Of a stretch of DNA of 33,190 bases, positions 31,965 to 33,190 are shown one piece after another. Origin of the DNA: JAKVCB01 sp963578605 (GTDB lineage Bacteria > Planctomycetota > Planctomycetia > Pirellulales > Lacipirellulaceae); assembly GCA_963578605.1 (NCBI GenBank), contig CAUZEA010000064.1, positions 1-33,190 of the forward strand. The letters run 5' to 3'. The notes under the pieces were generated by a model that did no database searches, was not told where the DNA came from, and saw only the letters and a list, made by a program, of their open reading frames with translations. The first letter of the stretch is position 1; each line of letters begins with the position of its first letter. Position numbers and translations under genes: made by a program.

Positions 31965-32323
31965 GGGGGCGAACTGGGTTCGACCGGGTTGATGAAGCGT
32001 AAGTGGCGTGTCGTGGTTGATCAGCATGTGCCACGTAAAAAGCTGATCACTTTGTTAATTGCCAATAGCAATTACGCACTGGCCGCCTAAATAAAGGCGA
32101 CCCGGGCTAGGGGTCATAGCCGGATTGACCCGGACGCCCGTCACCAAATCCGGACCGCTGCCGGTCACGTCGAGCACGTCGGTAGCTAAATCCGTTCTCG
32201 TCTAGCCGTCAGGTAACCCGGTCGGCAGGGGTGCCAGAGGGCGAAATTTAAAGAGTCCGACTACACACGTAGAAGCTTGCGTGGAGCGGCCACGGGACGC
32301 GGGTTCGATTCCCGCCGCCTCCA
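31965..32323 (+). ncRNA. ssrA: Transfer-messenger RNA (tmRNA)
   Basis: tmRNA rescues stalled ribosomes and tags the incomplete protein for degradation. The 5' end GGGGGCGAACTGGGTTCGAC (31965 on) is the tmRNA consensus, and the 3' end has a T-arm GCGGGTTCGATTCCCGC followed by CGCCTCC, which pairs over seven positions with GGGGGCG at the 5' end (one G-U). 'GACTACACACGTAGAAGC' before the 3' half is also typical. The tag frame is GCC AAT AGC AAT TAC GCA CTG GCC GCC TAA (32061-32090), giving ANSNYALAA, with the usual -LAA degron. The gene is one-piece, about 359 nt. CCA is not encoded (the genome reads A-CTGG), so it must be added by nucleotidyltransferase. Confidence 0.96.
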
Positions 32324-32324
32324 C
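32300..32324. other. Putative attachment site (att) at the ssrA 3' end
   Basis: The T-arm and acceptor 3' strand of the tmRNA, next to a tyrosine recombinase gene oriented towards it. The 3' ends of tmRNA genes are well-known integration targets. The exact core cannot be defined because the other end of the element is outside the window. Confidence 0.5.
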
Positions 32325-32326
32325 TG

Positions 32327-32358
32327 GGCACCGTCTGTGACAGGCGGTGCCTTTTTTT
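32327..32358 (+). terminator. Strong intrinsic terminator after ssrA
   Basis: GGCACCGTCT-GTGAC-AGGCGGTGCC, a 10-bp stem with one G-T pair, followed directly by seven T (32352-32358). It ends the tmRNA transcript. Confidence 0.9.
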
Positions 32359-32438
32359 GTCTCTGTGTGCCTGAAGGTGACATCTCACAAGGGCTTGTGT
32401 CACCACTCCCCGCAGCATCCGAGTGACAACCCGTGTCG

Positions 32439-33190
32439 TCAGTGACCCTCTGGGACACCCGAGATGCAGTGCATTTGCAGCCACTTCGGGTCGGTGGGTA
32501 GGTTTTGAACTGCCTTAGCCCGATCTTCAAGACCGATGTGGGTATAGTTCATCGTCATCTTCACATCGGCGTGACGGGCCAGTTCGCGTGCTTCCACGAG
32601 CGATGTACCGTTTCGCAGAAGCTCTGTGATGTAGGTGTGTCGGCCTGCGGCGTGGAAGTCGGCTACGCCGTCCTTCGTACGGTACGGAATGCCAGCGGCC
32701 TTGAGATCCAGTTTGACCATCAACCACGTGCGACGATTGGCTAGCTTGGGGAAAAGTGGCTCGTTGGGAGCCAAATCTGCCAGCCACTCCTTCAGCATTG
32801 CGACCAGAACGTCGTGGAGTGGTAAGACATCTTTTTTGCGGCGTTTTGATGTTGCTGCTTCAACAACCAATGTGGGCGGAATTGCCTTTAGGTCAAAACT
32901 CTCAGGAGTCAGACTAGCGATTTCGGCCCGGCGGAGTCCTGTGAGGAAGGACAATAGGTAGATTCTGCTCCTTGTTTCCCCGTCGTAGTACTGGATGGTC
33001 CGCTTGCTGTTGCGAGCGGTTTCGATCAGACACGTGAATTCTTCTGGACGAAGTGCTCTTCGTTGATGGCGGACGTCAGTTTCTGCATTCCGCAATTCTA
33101 GTTCTTGAAGGGGATTCCGAGGCATTCGTGAAGGGACCATCCAATTGACGAATCCCTTCATTGCCAAGCTGTAGTGATTGACGGTCTTTA
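32439..33190 (-). CDS. Tyrosine recombinase / phage-type integrase (5' end beyond window)
   Basis: Site-specific recombinases of this family use Arg, Lys, His/Arg and a Tyr nucleophile. Seen here: box I Arg in 'FLTGLRRAEIASLTPE', the beta-hairpin Lys region 'ATSKRRKKDVLPLH', box II 'DFHAAGRHTYITELLRNG', the next His in 'ELARHADVKMTMNY', and the nucleophilic Tyr in 'NYTHIGL'. The frame stays open to the window edge, with 'KTVNHYSLAMKGFVNWMV' continuing a SAM-like core-binding domain, so the N-terminus lies outside and the TTG at 33167 is not the real start. The box II spacing is odd: H-A-A-G-R rather than the usual H-x-L-R. The gene's 3' end lies about 115 bp from the ssrA 3' end, the usual layout for an ssrA-targeting integrase. 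Confidence 0.9.
   Translation of the reverse strand, partial: KTVNHYSLAMKGFVNWMVPSRMPRNPLQELELRNAETDVRHQRRALRPEEFTCLIETARNSKRTIQYYDGETRSRIYLLSFLTGLRRAEIASLTPESFDLKAIPPTLVVEAATSKRRKKDVLPLHDVLVAMLKEWLADLAPNEPLFPKLANRRTWLMVKLDLKAAGIPYRTKDGVADFHAAGRHTYITELLRNGTSLVEARELARHADVKMTMNYTHIGLEDRAKAVQNLPTDPKWLQMHCISGVPEGH

Larger units (their letters stand above)
32324..33190. mobile_element. Left end of a probable ssrA-integrated genomic island (partial)
   Basis: Starts at the tmRNA 3' end, carries the integrase gene, and continues beyond the window. Only about 870 bp is visible, so the type of element (phage, ICE, island) cannot be told. Confidence 0.55.

Noticed and set aside
32261..32530. Minus-strand open frame with a 'WRRRESNPRP' segment
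   Set aside because: It is antisense to the tmRNA 3' end and its terminator; ESNPR-type peptides are a known artefact of reading the T-arm backwards. Same for the overlapping frame 32248-32484.
1..33190. CRISPR array, tRNA or rRNA genes, complete insertion sequence
   Set aside because: No regularly spaced repeats, no cloverleaf apart from the tmRNA ends, and no transposase frame were found on reading both strands.

Overview
The window looks like chromosomal DNA of a planctomycete, most likely of the Pirellulaceae/Pirellulales. This is an inference from gene content. There is a leucine-rich-repeat protein with an 'RFRLRTLLLMVILCC'-type N-terminal membrane anchor. An ECF sigma factor is paired with an anti-sigma protein that lacks the zinc ligands. 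Several lineage-type hypothetical proteins and an RNase HII-like protein with a long insertion are also present. Shine-Dalgarno signals are often weak. No tRNA, rRNA, CRISPR array or complete insertion sequence was seen.

Layout. 1-5.4 kb: a small hypothetical gene (minus), a repeat-bearing intergenic stretch, the RNA-binding factor tex (plus), a hypothetical gene (plus), and a convergent hypothetical gene whose N-terminal half resembles YhcG/DUF1016_N-type helical domains. 5.7-8.2 kb (minus): a stress-type unit of ECF sigma factor, membrane anti-sigma factor and a CDGSH iron-sulfur protein, with a good candidate autoregulatory ECF promoter just before the sigma gene. 8.4-17.3 kb: bioF and bioA flank a block of membrane proteins (a coiled-coil membrane protein, a rhomboid protease, a DUF2878 protein, an AI-2E-type permease, a two-pore-helix K+ channel) plus a TIGR01777 epimerase. 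17.5-23.1 kb: a full pyruvate dehydrogenase complex in the order lpd-aceE-aceF. 23.2-25.8 kb (minus): a site-2-type M50 membrane protease and an HDOD protein with a degenerate GGDEF-like tail. 26-31.8 kb: an RNase HII-like protein, a sixA phosphatase gene interrupted by an in-frame TGA, a CrtI/PYROXD2-like flavoprotein, a YiiM-type MOSC protein (minus) and the LRR protein.

32-33.2 kb: a complete tmRNA gene (ssrA) with tag ANSNYALAA and a strong intrinsic terminator. A tyrosine recombinase gene follows immediately, pointing back at the tmRNA 3' end and running off the window. This is the classic layout of an integrative element inserted at ssrA, so the right edge is probably the start of a genomic island.

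How the genes work together. BioF and BioA catalyse consecutive steps of biotin synthesis. Lpd, AceE and AceF form one complex converting pyruvate to acetyl-CoA. The sigma/anti-sigma pair probably controls its own operon. The most notable items are the nonsense codon in sixA, the ssrA-integrase junction, the ECF promoter, the divergent RNase HII-like protein and a recurring pattern of short tandem duplications.
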